A stretch of DNA of 55,113 bases, from assembly GCA_021298015.1 (NCBI GenBank), contig JAJTGY010000024.1, forward strand, positions 1 to 55,113, read 5' to 3'. Source of the stretch: Flammeovirgaceae bacterium. GTDB lineage: Bacteria; Bacteroidota; Bacteroidia; Cytophagales; Cyclobacteriaceae. The first letter of the stretch is position 1. Each line of letters begins with the position of its first letter. The notes below the pieces were generated by a model. It saw nothing but the letters and a program-made list of their open reading frames with translations. It did no database searches and was not told the origin of the DNA. The position numbers and the translations under genes were made by a program. Positions 1 to 7,693 of this stretch are shown here, piece after piece.

Positions 1-59
1 GAGCAAATTGTTGTCCTTCTTTTTTAGGGAAATAAAAAAAGGTGTCCATTTCTTATTTT

Positions 60-311
60 TCAATTTGTTGCGTTAGAAACTTGAGACCACCCAATAATAC
101 TCTGACTTATTGCAACAGCAACTATACAGTGTACAAGCGTTAACTCATATAGTTTTCCCGGAACCCAGCCCCCAAAAATGATGTACGGTATCCAAGACAA
201 AATGTTATCGGTGTATGAAAACCCAATGACAACTGAAAAAAATAGTAATGCAACCCATAAAGCGAGGGAGGTAAAGATCAGGTAAACTAGACCCTTCAGA
301 ATTTGCGACAT
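60..311 (-). CDS. Small hypothetical membrane protein (83 aa)
   Basis: I do not recognise this protein. The N-terminal 35 residues are strongly hydrophobic with only one lysine near the start. A short hydrophobic stretch near residues 39-50 and another at 57-76 follow, so two or three membrane segments are likely. It starts with ATG at 311 and is the last gene on this strand before the window edge. It lies 117 nt downstream of the end of the Rieske-like lipoprotein gene, on the same strand, with a small hairpin (381-396) in the gap. No catalytic motif is visible and no function is proposed. Confidence 0.5.
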   Translation of the reverse strand: MSQILKGLVYLIFTSLALWVALLFFSVVIGFSYTDNILSWIPYIIFGGWVPGKLYELTLVHCIVAVAISQSIIGWSQVSNATN

Positions 312-427
312 TGTCCGGACGTTTTTCGACTAAAGTCAAGTCTCACGACCTGACGGTGCTTAAAGAACCAAGTAATTTTGCAGGCCGAAAGACCTGACAA
401 CAAAGAAAACCAATTTACATCTTATCC

Positions 428-871
428 TCAATTCAACGCCTCATCCGTAATCGTCAGCAGCGAGCCGTCCAGCTCGGTCCGGTATTGCCGCAGCGGGCGC
501 CAGGCCGGCCCGCCACCCGGTGAGCCATCGGAAAAATTGAAGTTGGAGTTGCAACACGGATCGGTCATGTATAAACCCGAACTGTGCACATTCACGGTAG
601 CACACGCTTCGTTGGGCCGGTAGCTGCAGTTGCGCTCAAACGCCAGGTAACGGGAAGAGGAAACGCGGTAGACAATGACCCCCCGCACCCCGATACTGTT
701 AATCGTGCGCGAGCCGCCATCCAAAAACAAGGCTGCGTTTTCGGGAAACGAAAGATTCAACACGAGCGGAGAAAAATTAGCCAGCGGTATGGGGTCATCC
801 ACCGGCCCGGACTGGCAGGCGGTTATCGTCACAAAAATCAAACTGTTGAAAAATTTACTTCGCATACGCAT
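428..871 (-). CDS. Lipoprotein with a degenerate Rieske-like domain
   Basis: This is a 147-residue exported lipoprotein. A short hydrophobic signal ends in TITAC, so Cys19 is the likely lipidated residue. The second half follows the Rieske [2Fe-2S] pattern: the end of the motif (F..DG....GPA..PL..Y, then LLTI) is clear. The four cluster ligands are mostly gone. The expected Cys-x-His is Cys82-Ser-Tyr84, and the expected Cys-Pro-Cys-His-Gly is Asp104-Pro-Cys-Cys-Asn. Cys90 and Cys106 sit where high-potential Rieske proteins have a disulfide. I infer a Rieske fold without a cluster. The start at 871 (ATG; a second ATG at 865) overlaps the end of the upstream dehydrogenase gene by 17 nt, so it is probably cotranscribed with it. 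An upstream extension to 991 is an open frame without a signal peptide and was not chosen. Confidence 0.75.
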   Translation of the reverse strand: MRMRSKFFNSLIFVTITACQSGPVDDPIPLANFSPLVLNLSFPENAALFLDGGSRTINSIGVRGVIVYRVSSSRYLAFERNCSYRPNEACATVNVHSSGLYMTDPCCNSNFNFSDGSPGGGPAWRPLRQYRTELDGSLLTITDEALN

Positions 872-1703
872 AAAATCCTTCGCCACTCTTAATGCCCAGT
901 TTGCCTTCGCGCACCAACCGGCCCTGCGCCTCGCTCGGGGTAAACCGCTCCGCCCGGTCAAACGATTCGTACAAGCCGCCCGTAACGGCATAGTTGATGT
1001 CCTGCCCGATCAAATCCGTGAGCTCGCACGGGCCCATCTTAAAGCCCGCATTGCGCAATGCGGCATCCAACGCAGCCGGCAACACCACTCCCCTGTCCAG
1101 CATATCGAACGCCTCGGTGTAAAATGGCCGGGCTACCCGGTTAACGATAAACCCGGGCGAATCTTTTACCACCACCGCCACTTTGCCAATTCGTTCACAA
1201 AAATTTTTCAGTGTAGCCACCACCTCATCCGGAGTTTTTCGCCCCACCACGATCTCCACCAGCTTCATGAGCGGAGCCGGATTGAAAAAATGAAGCCCCG
1301 CAAAACGTTGTGGATGGCGCAAGGTAGCCGCCAGCGCATCGATCGACAGTGAGGATGTATTGGACACGAGCAAGGCCTCTTCCGAATTAGCTTCTTCCCA
1401 GGCGCGGTACAACTCCTGCTTGATATCGGGCCGCTCTACGATGGCCTCCACCAACAGGTCAGATTTCAATTGCTGTACTTGCGATACAATCTGCAGGTTG
1501 TCAACCGCACGTGCTACTTGCTCGGGCGTCAGTTTGCCCTTCGCCTCCAGTGTTTCCCAAGTCTTACGAATATTGGCCAGCGCCTGATGTGCCAGCCCGG
1601 TGTTGACATCATAGAGCAGCGTGCGCAATCCCTGCTGGGCACAAACTTGCGCAATGCCTGCGCCCATCGTACCCGCTCCCGCTACCCCTACGGTGTACAC
1701 CAT
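855..1703 (-). CDS. 3-hydroxyacyl-CoA (3-hydroxybutyryl-CoA) dehydrogenase
   Basis: A cytosolic NAD-dependent oxidation of L-3-hydroxyacyl-CoA to 3-ketoacyl-CoA is expected, in fatty-acid, butyrate or phenylacetate catabolism. The protein has 282 residues, the usual length of the single-function Hbd/PaaH family. A Rossmann dinucleotide motif GAGTMG is at residues 9-14. SNTSSLSI is near 114-121. The catalytic pair is His138 (in GLHFFNP) and Glu150, with family spacing. The C-terminal dimerisation domain carries DSPGFIVNR and the final G-x-GFY motif. It starts 2 nt after the pheS stop codon and its end overlaps the lipoprotein gene, so it is in the pheS transcript. A metabolic link to PheS is not obvious; this is likely just operon packing. 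Confidence 0.92.
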   Translation of the reverse strand: MVYTVGVAGAGTMGAGIAQVCAQQGLRTLLYDVNTGLAHQALANIRKTWETLEAKGKLTPEQVARAVDNLQIVSQVQQLKSDLLVEAIVERPDIKQELYRAWEEANSEEALLVSNTSSLSIDALAATLRHPQRFAGLHFFNPAPLMKLVEIVVGRKTPDEVVATLKNFCERIGKVAVVVKDSPGFIVNRVARPFYTEAFDMLDRGVVLPAALDAALRNAGFKMGPCELTDLIGQDINYAVTGGLYESFDRAERFTPSEAQGRLVREGKLGIKSGEGFYAYAK

Positions 1704-1705
1704 GA

Positions 1706-2728
1706 TTACATGACCGGCTTAAACTGACGGAGGAACCGCACATCGTTTTCAGAAAACAAACGCAAGTCATTGATGCCGTACCGCAGCATGGTAATCCGCT
1801 CAATGCCCATGCCGAAGGCGAAGCCGGTGAACTCTTGTGGATCAACGCCTGAATTTTTCAGCACATTCGGGTGCACCATGCCGCTGCCGGCAATTTCCAC
1901 CCAGCCGCTGTGCTTGCACACATTACAGCCTTTGCCATGACAGATGAAGCAGGAGATATCAATTTCTGCACTGGGTTCGGTGAACGGGAAATAAGACGGC
2001 CGCAACCGGATTTTGGTGTCGGCCCCAAACATTTCCTTGGCAAAATGATAAAGCGTTTGCTTGAGATCGGCAAAGCCTACGTTTCGATCGACATACAACC
2101 CCTCCACCTGATGGAAAAAACAGTGGGCACGGGCCGAAATGGCTTCGTTGCGATACACGCGGCCGGGCATAATGGATCGCACGGGTGGCTTTTGCTTTTC
2201 CAGAAGGCGAATCTGCACGTTGGAGGTATGGGTGCGCAGCAACACGTCCGGATTTTTCTCAATGAAAAAGGTATCCTGCATTTCGCGGGCCGGGTGATTC
2301 TCCGGAAAATTGAGCGCGGTGAAGTTGTACCAGTCCGTTTCAATCTCCGGCCCGTCAGACACATTGAAGCCCAGCCTTTCAAAGATCTGGATAATGCGGT
2401 AACGCGTAAGGCTGATGGGGTGCTGATTGCCGATCGCATGCTGACTTACCGGCAATGTGAGATCCAGTTTTTGCGCCTGACCATTGGTGGAGCCTTCCAA
2501 ACTGGCCGTGAGCTCTTTCAGTCGTCCTTCGGCCAGGTTTTTCAACTGGTTAAGCGCCTGCCCTACCTCCCGTTTTTGGTCAGCCGGCACCTTTTTTAAC
2601 TCCTCGAAGAGTTCAGGAATTAGCCCTTTGCGGCTGAGGTATTTGATGCGATAGGCTTCCAGCTCCTGGGCATTGCCCACGGGCGCTTCACGCACTTCAC
2701 GTTCCAGCTGTAGTATTTGCTCTTTCAT
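1706..2728 (-). CDS. pheS: Phenylalanine--tRNA ligase alpha subunit
   Basis: Catalytic subunit of the (alpha-beta)2 phenylalanyl-tRNA synthetase, which charges tRNA-Phe in the cytosol. The 340 residues match the bacterial family. Residues 1-85 form the tRNA-binding helical coiled arm. The class II core follows, with motif 2 around RNEAISARAHCFFHQVEG and motif 3 at GFAFGMGIERITMLRYG near the C-terminus. A four-cysteine segment (CFICHGKGCNVCK) typical of bacterial PheS is present. The ATG at 2728 lies inside the upstream WecA-like gene, an overlap of 32 nt, so translation may be coupled. pheT is not adjacent and is not in this window, a separation common in Bacteroidota. Confidence 0.97.
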   Translation of the reverse strand: MKEQILQLEREVREAPVGNAQELEAYRIKYLSRKGLIPELFEELKKVPADQKREVGQALNQLKNLAEGRLKELTASLEGSTNGQAQKLDLTLPVSQHAIGNQHPISLTRYRIIQIFERLGFNVSDGPEIETDWYNFTALNFPENHPAREMQDTFFIEKNPDVLLRTHTSNVQIRLLEKQKPPVRSIMPGRVYRNEAISARAHCFFHQVEGLYVDRNVGFADLKQTLYHFAKEMFGADTKIRLRPSYFPFTEPSAEIDISCFICHGKGCNVCKHSGWVEIAGSGMVHPNVLKNSGVDPQEFTGFAFGMGIERITMLRYGINDLRLFSENDVRFLRQFKPVM

Positions 2729-3776
2729 GTTGAACCAGGGTGACGCGCTGCTGAAAAGCCTTCAGGCCAAAATTGATGCCGAGGCAAAGGGCCAGCACGA
2801 CCGACAAAATTAACCAATCACCCTGATCTTTCATGAGCCAGGCCAGACCGAGAAACACAAAGTTGATCAGCGCCAGGGCTATAACCACCCGGCTGTGCGA
2901 GAAGCCGATTTGCAGAAACTGATGATGCAGATGGTTGTGGTCGGCACGAAAAGGTGACTGGAACTTGCGAAGTCGTATGATGATCACCCTCAACGTATCG
3001 AAGAGCGGCACAATGAGCACACACACGGCCGTAGAAACCGAACTCTCAAACCGCCACGCATGCCCCAGGGGCAAATTGAAGTTGACGTTGATGAACTTGA
3101 TGGCAAAGTACACCAACAATAAACCGACCATGAGGGCCCCGGTGTCGCCCATAAAGATTTTGGAGGGTTGCCAGTTAAAAAACAGAAAGGCCAGGAGCGA
3201 ACCTACAAAACACAGGGCGATAAGGCTGAGCGTGGCATCACCCACACCCCAAAACCAGACCCCGAAAAACCCAAGTGCTACCACGCCTACGGTACCGGCC
3301 AGGCCATCTACCCCGTCAATCAGGTTGTACGCGTTCGACACAATGACGATCACAAAAAAGGTGAGCAGCCAACTGACAGCCGTGGGCAGGGGAGTTTCGG
3401 ACAAGAATCCATAAAAAGACGTGAGATTAGTCTGATCCAGCACGACCAAAATGATAATGGGAAGAAACTGGCTGAACAGTTTTTGACGGGGCGAGAGCGC
3501 GAGCACATCATCGCGCAAACCAATCAGGAACATGATGAGCAGGGCGATGAAAAAAAATTTCATGGCCAGCCATTGTTGAAGCGGCAATCCCATGATGAGT
3601 GCCAGGGCCGCCCCCAGCAGCACGGCAATGCCGCCCATGGAGGGTGTGTAGGTGGAGTGGATCTTATGTTCACCGGGGCTATCAAACAGTTTCCATTGCC
3701 CCAATAGTTTGATCACAACCGGCAGGAAGAGAAAGGCAATGAGAAAGGCGATGATCGGGAAAACAATAAGTTTCAC
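2697..3776 (-). CDS. WecA/MraY-like undecaprenyl-phosphate sugar-1-phosphate transferase
   Basis: Glycosyltransferase family 4 of the PNPT superfamily. It transfers an N-acetylhexosamine-1-phosphate from a UDP-sugar to undecaprenyl phosphate at the inner membrane, the first step of O-antigen or enterobacterial-common-antigen-type synthesis. The 359 residues are almost all membrane helices (about 10-11). Signatures are the Asp-Asp motif in LRDDVLALSPRQK, the NAYNLIDGVDGLAG loop, FMGDTGALMVG, and the histidine-rich cytosolic loop RADHNHLHHQF. These are WecA/TagO-type rather than MraY features. It follows the PGPT gene by 10 nt and overlaps pheS at its end. The window therefore has two candidate initiating transferases (this one and the PGPT). 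Confidence 0.9.
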   Translation of the reverse strand: MKLIVFPIIAFLIAFLFLPVVIKLLGQWKLFDSPGEHKIHSTYTPSMGGIAVLLGAALALIMGLPLQQWLAMKFFFIALLIMFLIGLRDDVLALSPRQKLFSQFLPIIILVVLDQTNLTSFYGFLSETPLPTAVSWLLTFFVIVIVSNAYNLIDGVDGLAGTVGVVALGFFGVWFWGVGDATLSLIALCFVGSLLAFLFFNWQPSKIFMGDTGALMVGLLLVYFAIKFINVNFNLPLGHAWRFESSVSTAVCVLIVPLFDTLRVIIIRLRKFQSPFRADHNHLHHQFLQIGFSHSRVVIALALINFVFLGLAWLMKDQGDWLILSVVLALCLGINFGLKAFQQRVTLVQHERANTTAGT

Positions 3777-3786
3777 TAAAGCAAAG

Positions 3787-5118
3787 TTAATAGGCTTTTT
3801 CGCTGCCGCGAATCAGGCTTATTACGGTTAGCACAATAATTTTAAGGTCTAGCCAAAACGACCAGTTCTCGATATAATAACGGTCCAACCTAACTCGATT
3901 CGCCATATCAGCCAAGTTCTTTGTTTCACCTCTATACCCCATACATTGCGCAAGACCCGTAATCCCCGGCTTCACATAATGCCTCGCCATCAGGTTCTGT
4001 ATCAGAGGAACAAATTGTTCATTTAACTTAATTGGATGCGGCCTTGGCCCAATCAGAGACATATCGCCCCGTATTACATTGATGAATTGGGGAAACTCAT
4101 CAATGCTGCTCTTGCGCAAAAACTTTCCCATTCGGGTGATTCGTTGATCATCTTTTATTGCTTGCTTAAACTCTGCATTCTTTTCAAAAGCCATAGTTCG
4201 AAACTTAATGCAATCAAAGGGGCGGTTGTTTCGGCCGTTGCGCTTTTGCAGAAAAAAAACTGGCCCAGCCGAATCAATTTTTATCAAAAAGGCCATCACC
4301 GGAATCAGCCAAATGAGAATTAGGCTCATGAAAACTATTGCCAAAAGCAAGTCAAAAAATCGCTTTACCAAACGATTTGCGGGTTCATCAAGTGCAAGAG
4401 CATGAACATCGGATGGAACGAACCGATCCCGTGCGTCAAGCCAAATTTGATTCGGCCTGACGGGAGTGTCAGAATTGACCACAATCTTAACTGAGATCAT
4501 CGAATTCAGGCCAAAGTCAACAAGAGTTTTCAATTGATCTGTTGAAGCCCCTGGCGCGCAGCAAAAAATTTGATGAATATCTCGTTCTTCACACAGCCGC
4601 TTAACCTCTCCCATAAAGGAAGAGGAAAGATCAATCCTGCCAGCAAATCTCATTTGTTCCTCGGGATGCAATAAAAAGTGCCGTCTCAAGCCCCGCGCAT
4701 GTGTGTAACTACCGATGATCAAAAAGTAGCGTGTTACGCTTCCGGTCCTAAGTCTTCGGGCATAAAGTGCCAAAAGTCGAAACACCACAAATGCAATGAT
4801 AAAAATCAAGTAAAGCAAAAAGATTTGAATCGGTGGGTAGTTCTTACGCAAAAAAAGACCCAATCCCACCACAACTAAAAAGTGAACCACGAAAAAGAAA
4901 AACTGATTCTTAAATATCTTTTCGATTGTCCAATTTTTAGTAATCGAATACGGCCTGGCTACAAGTACAAGAAATACCCAGGCCAAACTGGAGTAAACCA
5001 TGAGATAAATCAAATTTACCCGATTTGGTTCGCTATCCACGTGAGTTGCAAACCATATTGAGAGGTTCAACAAGACCAAATCACCGAGAAAAAAAAATAG
5101 TCTGCTGAGATCGTTCAT
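3787..5118 (-). CDS. Polyprenyl glycosylphosphotransferase (WcaJ/WbaP type)
   Basis: Membrane enzyme that starts a polysaccharide repeat unit by moving a hexose-1-phosphate (glucose or galactose in known members) from a UDP-sugar to undecaprenyl phosphate. The 443 residues show the full-length architecture: four or so N-terminal membrane helices (to about residue 110), a Rossmann-like middle domain (about 130-250), and a C-terminal bacterial sugar transferase domain. The latter begins with the re-entrant helix KRFFDLLLAIVF and carries FLQKRNGRNNRPF, KFRTM, the catalytic DE in KSSIDEFPQ, and GDMSLIGPRPHP. The gene lies 12 nt downstream of the Wzy-like gene. I cannot tell the sugar from sequence alone. 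Confidence 0.93.
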   Translation of the reverse strand: MNDLSRLFFFLGDLVLLNLSIWFATHVDSEPNRVNLIYLMVYSSLAWVFLVLVARPYSITKNWTIEKIFKNQFFFFVVHFLVVVGLGLFLRKNYPPIQIFLLYLIFIIAFVVFRLLALYARRLRTGSVTRYFLIIGSYTHARGLRRHFLLHPEEQMRFAGRIDLSSSFMGEVKRLCEERDIHQIFCCAPGASTDQLKTLVDFGLNSMISVKIVVNSDTPVRPNQIWLDARDRFVPSDVHALALDEPANRLVKRFFDLLLAIVFMSLILIWLIPVMAFLIKIDSAGPVFFLQKRNGRNNRPFDCIKFRTMAFEKNAEFKQAIKDDQRITRMGKFLRKSSIDEFPQFINVIRGDMSLIGPRPHPIKLNEQFVPLIQNLMARHYVKPGITGLAQCMGYRGETKNLADMANRVRLDRYYIENWSFWLDLKIIVLTVISLIRGSEKAY

Positions 5119-5130
5119 CGTGTAAAGAGG

Positions 5131-6345
5131 CTATATTTTCGCGGAATTCTCCCGCCATATCGGTAACATCTTATTTCGAAAATACTCGTTTAAGAAAAGC
5201 TGGTGCAGCAAGGCAAAAAATACCACGCCTTGATAGCGTCCGAGAAAGACTTCCGTTACTCCATAAACCAAAAAAGGAAAAATAGCTAAGATACCCAGCT
5301 CATATCGAACCCTCATAAATAAAACAAGAGGGCGCCCCAGGAGCATCGCTACGCCAAGTAACCCCAAAATGCCATTACTGAACAAGATTTGAATAAATTG
5401 ATTATGGGCGTTTAACGAACGTGAAGCATACTCCTCGAACCCATGGGATCGAAGGTACGACCCCAAAACTTGATTATAATCTCCCGTTCCCACACCAACG
5501 AACCAGTGAACATTAGCCTCCAGGGCGGCTGTCCAAAGCTGAAATCTCTCCCAATAGTCATTCCTGTCGCTTATAGTGATAAACTCAGGACGAGTTTGCA
5601 TTAGCCCCACAACTGCAAACAAGGCAATAAGCATGGTAAACGAAAAACCAAAAAGCCAAATGTCACGTGTTGACCTCTCGCCCAAAAGAAAACTAAGAAG
5701 AAAAAAAGCGATGATTAAAAGGAGACTTATAAAGATTGTTTGCCCCCCCAACAGCACAAGTATGAAAAACAGAAAAACAATAACGGGAAAAGCAAAGCGA
5801 GATGGTCGGATCGGTTCAAAGTGTACCCGAAAGAGCAGAAACGTAATAGTAAAGATTACATAATAGGAGAAATAGGTCGGATGAGAATCGATTATTTCAG
5901 TAAATTGATCGAAAAAAAATACCCGAATATCATTTTTTACAACAAATGAATACACTGCATTTGACAGGCAAATCATACTCGCCAGCACTACGCCACCCGC
6001 AAAAGGGAGAAATACATCTCGGGTAATTTCCAATTTTGAATTGGGAAAACTGAACACGAAAAGAAGCCCCAGAAGGCTGATAGAAGTCTCAATTTGACGC
6101 AACCCAAGAGCAAAATCAGACGAGTAAGTTAGGCCACCTGCCAGAACAGCCATAAAAAAAAGGATGTCCCAGCCATTTCTCAGGGTCGCCTTGAGCGAGA
6201 AACCAAACCCTGAAAACGGCATAAACAAAACCAAAGCAATGAGTACTCTTGAACTATATAGCTGAGAGACCGGCACTAGCCCAACGAATAGGCCGAGGAG
6301 AATCCGAAACAGGGTTAGTCTGATTCCTTCGTGGCCAAGCATCAT
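5131..6345 (-). CDS. O-antigen polymerase/ligase family membrane protein (Wzy_C type), copy 1
   Basis: Polytopic membrane protein of 404 residues with about 11-12 hydrophobic segments and the Wzy_C signature. A large periplasmic loop contains GVGTGDYNQVLGSYL and NAHNQFIQILFSNG, followed by GILGLLG and the next helix. Members either polymerise O-antigen repeats (Wzy) or ligate glycans to lipid A core (WaaL); sequence alone does not separate these. ATG codons at 6345 and 6342 are both usable. It begins only 13 nt after the stop of the decayed epimerase remnant, so it was probably once translated behind that gene. It is one of three proteins of this family in the block. Confidence 0.85.
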   Translation of the reverse strand: MMLGHEGIRLTLFRILLGLFVGLVPVSQLYSSRVLIALVLFMPFSGFGFSLKATLRNGWDILFFMAVLAGGLTYSSDFALGLRQIETSISLLGLLFVFSFPNSKLEITRDVFLPFAGGVVLASMICLSNAVYSFVVKNDIRVFFFDQFTEIIDSHPTYFSYYVIFTITFLLFRVHFEPIRPSRFAFPVIVFLFFILVLLGGQTIFISLLLIIAFFLLSFLLGERSTRDIWLFGFSFTMLIALFAVVGLMQTRPEFITISDRNDYWERFQLWTAALEANVHWFVGVGTGDYNQVLGSYLRSHGFEEYASRSLNAHNQFIQILFSNGILGLLGVAMLLGRPLVLFMRVRYELGILAIFPFLVYGVTEVFLGRYQGVVFFALLHQLFLNEYFRNKMLPIWRENSAKI

Positions 6346-6358
6346 GTCCTAAAGATAC

Positions 6359-6499
6359 CTAAACTGCCTTTTTCCTGGTTTGCCAGGCCAAAAATATTTC
6401 TTGAAATGTCGTCTCTAGATTCTTGGTTATCGTCCATTTGGGATAGTGATTCGTCATCTTTGACAAATTGGAGATGTAACAGATATGATGGCATTCATT
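6359..6499 (-). pseudogene. C-terminal remnant of an SDR nucleotide-sugar epimerase (CDP-paratose 2-epimerase-like)
   Basis: Between the DUF1972 glycosyltransferase and the Wzy-like gene, the minus strand reads about 46 open codons bounded by TGA (6502-6500) and TAG (6361-6359). The peptide contains ICYISNLSKMTNHYPKW, then TITKNLETTFQEIF. This matches the C-terminal end of the CDP-paratose/tyvelose 2-epimerase group of extended SDRs, whose members end in a (D)HICYISDL-K---HYP-W-ITKSL-like stretch. There is no start codon, and the first ~85% of the gene is missing; the neighbouring glycosyltransferase occupies that space. I read it as the tail of a deleted sugar-modifying gene. The inverted repeat CCTGG-TTTG-CCAGG at 6374-6387 lies inside it and needs no separate explanation. 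Confidence 0.7.
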
Positions 6500-6522
6500 T
6501 CAAACTTTTAGTAAACCCCGTT

Positions 6523-7638
6523 CTAGGTTGCATTACGGCTCAACAATCTTTCGAAAAGTTGGATATGCCGCTGCGTAATGATCTCCCAATCATATTCCCG
6601 TTTGATTTCCGCCTGATTATTTGTGCCGAAGTTTCTCCTCGCGCGTTTGAGTTCGCTCACTTTTGGCAGGAGCTGTGCCAGATCATTTTCGCCATTAAAA
6701 TACAATGCATTTTCATTTAGAACATGGCGGTTAAATGAGTTGTCATGCGCGATGATAAAGCTGCCGCATGCCATGGCTTCCAGCAATGATGGATTGGTAC
6801 CGCCAACCGAGTGGCCATGAAAGTAAGCCAACGAAAAATGTCTAAGCGCATCCAAAAGCGGTTTGTCAAAAATGGTTCCCACATACTTGATGAGCGGAGA
6901 TTGGTACCGAGCCATTAGGAATTGACCGAACCTGTTTCTCGTGTTACCAACAAATAGAAGCGGGATATCCGGTTTAGACGCCAAAAATCCCTTCAAAATT
7001 GCCTCAAGATTATTTTCCGGCTCAACTCTGGTCACCAGCATCAAGTACCTTTCAGGCTGCACATTATACTCAGCAAGACCGGAAGGATCAAAAGTATATG
7101 CAGGCTCGGCACCGTAAGAAAGATAAATTGACTTTGCTCTGTGCTTCTCGAACAGGTATTGCTGAATACCCAGATTGTCCGCGATGAGAAATGGTGAGTT
7201 CCTTACCGCCATCACTTCCAGTCGCTTGATGACCTCCTGCGTAACCCTGTTCCATTTTGAGCGCCTCCATTCCAAGCCATCCATGTTGGTGAGTACCACA
7301 GGCGATTTCATTTTTTTGCCAATCAGCAGGGCAAGTGAGGGTGCTGCACTGTGGTATCCTGCCTCATAAACAATATCAAAGTCACGCTTAAGTGCATCCC
7401 AAAGACATAAAAAATCATAGAGAAAATGGGCGGAGGCCCCAATCAGTGTCTCAGGGCAATATTTACGAATAATGGTGACACCCTGAAAAGTATCCTGATC
7501 AAACGGGTGATCATGTGGATTATACACCGTTACACTGTGCCCTGACTTCACTAATCGAGCAGACAGGTACTCAGCAAACTGCTCGTAGCCTCCATATCGA
7601 TTTGGAATTCCTTTTGTACCGAGGATGGCGATTTTCAT
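6523..7638 (-). CDS. GT4 glycosyltransferase with DUF1972 N-terminal domain
   Basis: Cytosolic retaining glycosyltransferase (GT-B fold) of 371 residues. It opens with MKIAILGTKGIPNRYGGYEQ, the hallmark of the DUF1972 group, which includes rhamnosyl- and other hexosyltransferases of exopolysaccharide clusters. The C-terminal donor domain has TRVEPENN and the E-x7-E-like segment GGTNPSLLEAMACG. The start at 7638 was preferred to an in-frame codon at 7662. It matches the family N-terminus, and a Bacteroidota-type promoter (7664-7693) would start transcription near 7657, too late for 7662. The gene diverges from the Wzy-like gene at 7673. Because gmd/rmd occur in the same block, D-rhamnose is a plausible donor, but this is inference. 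Confidence 0.9.
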   Translation of the reverse strand: MKIAILGTKGIPNRYGGYEQFAEYLSARLVKSGHSVTVYNPHDHPFDQDTFQGVTIIRKYCPETLIGASAHFLYDFLCLWDALKRDFDIVYEAGYHSAAPSLALLIGKKMKSPVVLTNMDGLEWRRSKWNRVTQEVIKRLEVMAVRNSPFLIADNLGIQQYLFEKHRAKSIYLSYGAEPAYTFDPSGLAEYNVQPERYLMLVTRVEPENNLEAILKGFLASKPDIPLLFVGNTRNRFGQFLMARYQSPLIKYVGTIFDKPLLDALRHFSLAYFHGHSVGGTNPSLLEAMACGSFIIAHDNSFNRHVLNENALYFNGENDLAQLLPKVSELKRARRNFGTNNQAEIKREYDWEIITQRHIQLFERLLSRNAT

Positions 7639-7663
7639 AGCATCAAAAAAACTTATTACCAAT

Positions 7664-7693
7664 CAAAAATAGGTGAAAAAGAATAGCCGCAAA
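7664..7693 (-). promoter_or_regulatory. Bacteroidota-type promoter for the DUF1972 glycosyltransferase
   Basis: On the minus strand TTTG (7693-7690), an 18-nt spacer and TATTTTTG (7671-7664) match the TTTG / TANNTTTG pattern of Bacteroidota promoters. The spacer is one base short of the usual 19-21. Transcription would begin about 7657, leaving a leader of about 20 nt before the ATG at 7638. Confidence 0.5.

Noticed and set aside
381-396. Hairpin CAGGCC-GAAA-GACCTG after the lipoprotein gene
   Set aside because: A six-pair stem on the minus strand with no T-run, so not a convincing terminator.
1871-2599. 242-codon plus-strand frame over pheS
   Set aside because: Antisense to pheS, no motif.
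6374-6387. CCTGG-TTTG-CCAGG inverted repeat as terminator
   Set aside because: It falls inside the codons of the epimerase remnant and has no T-run on the minus strand.
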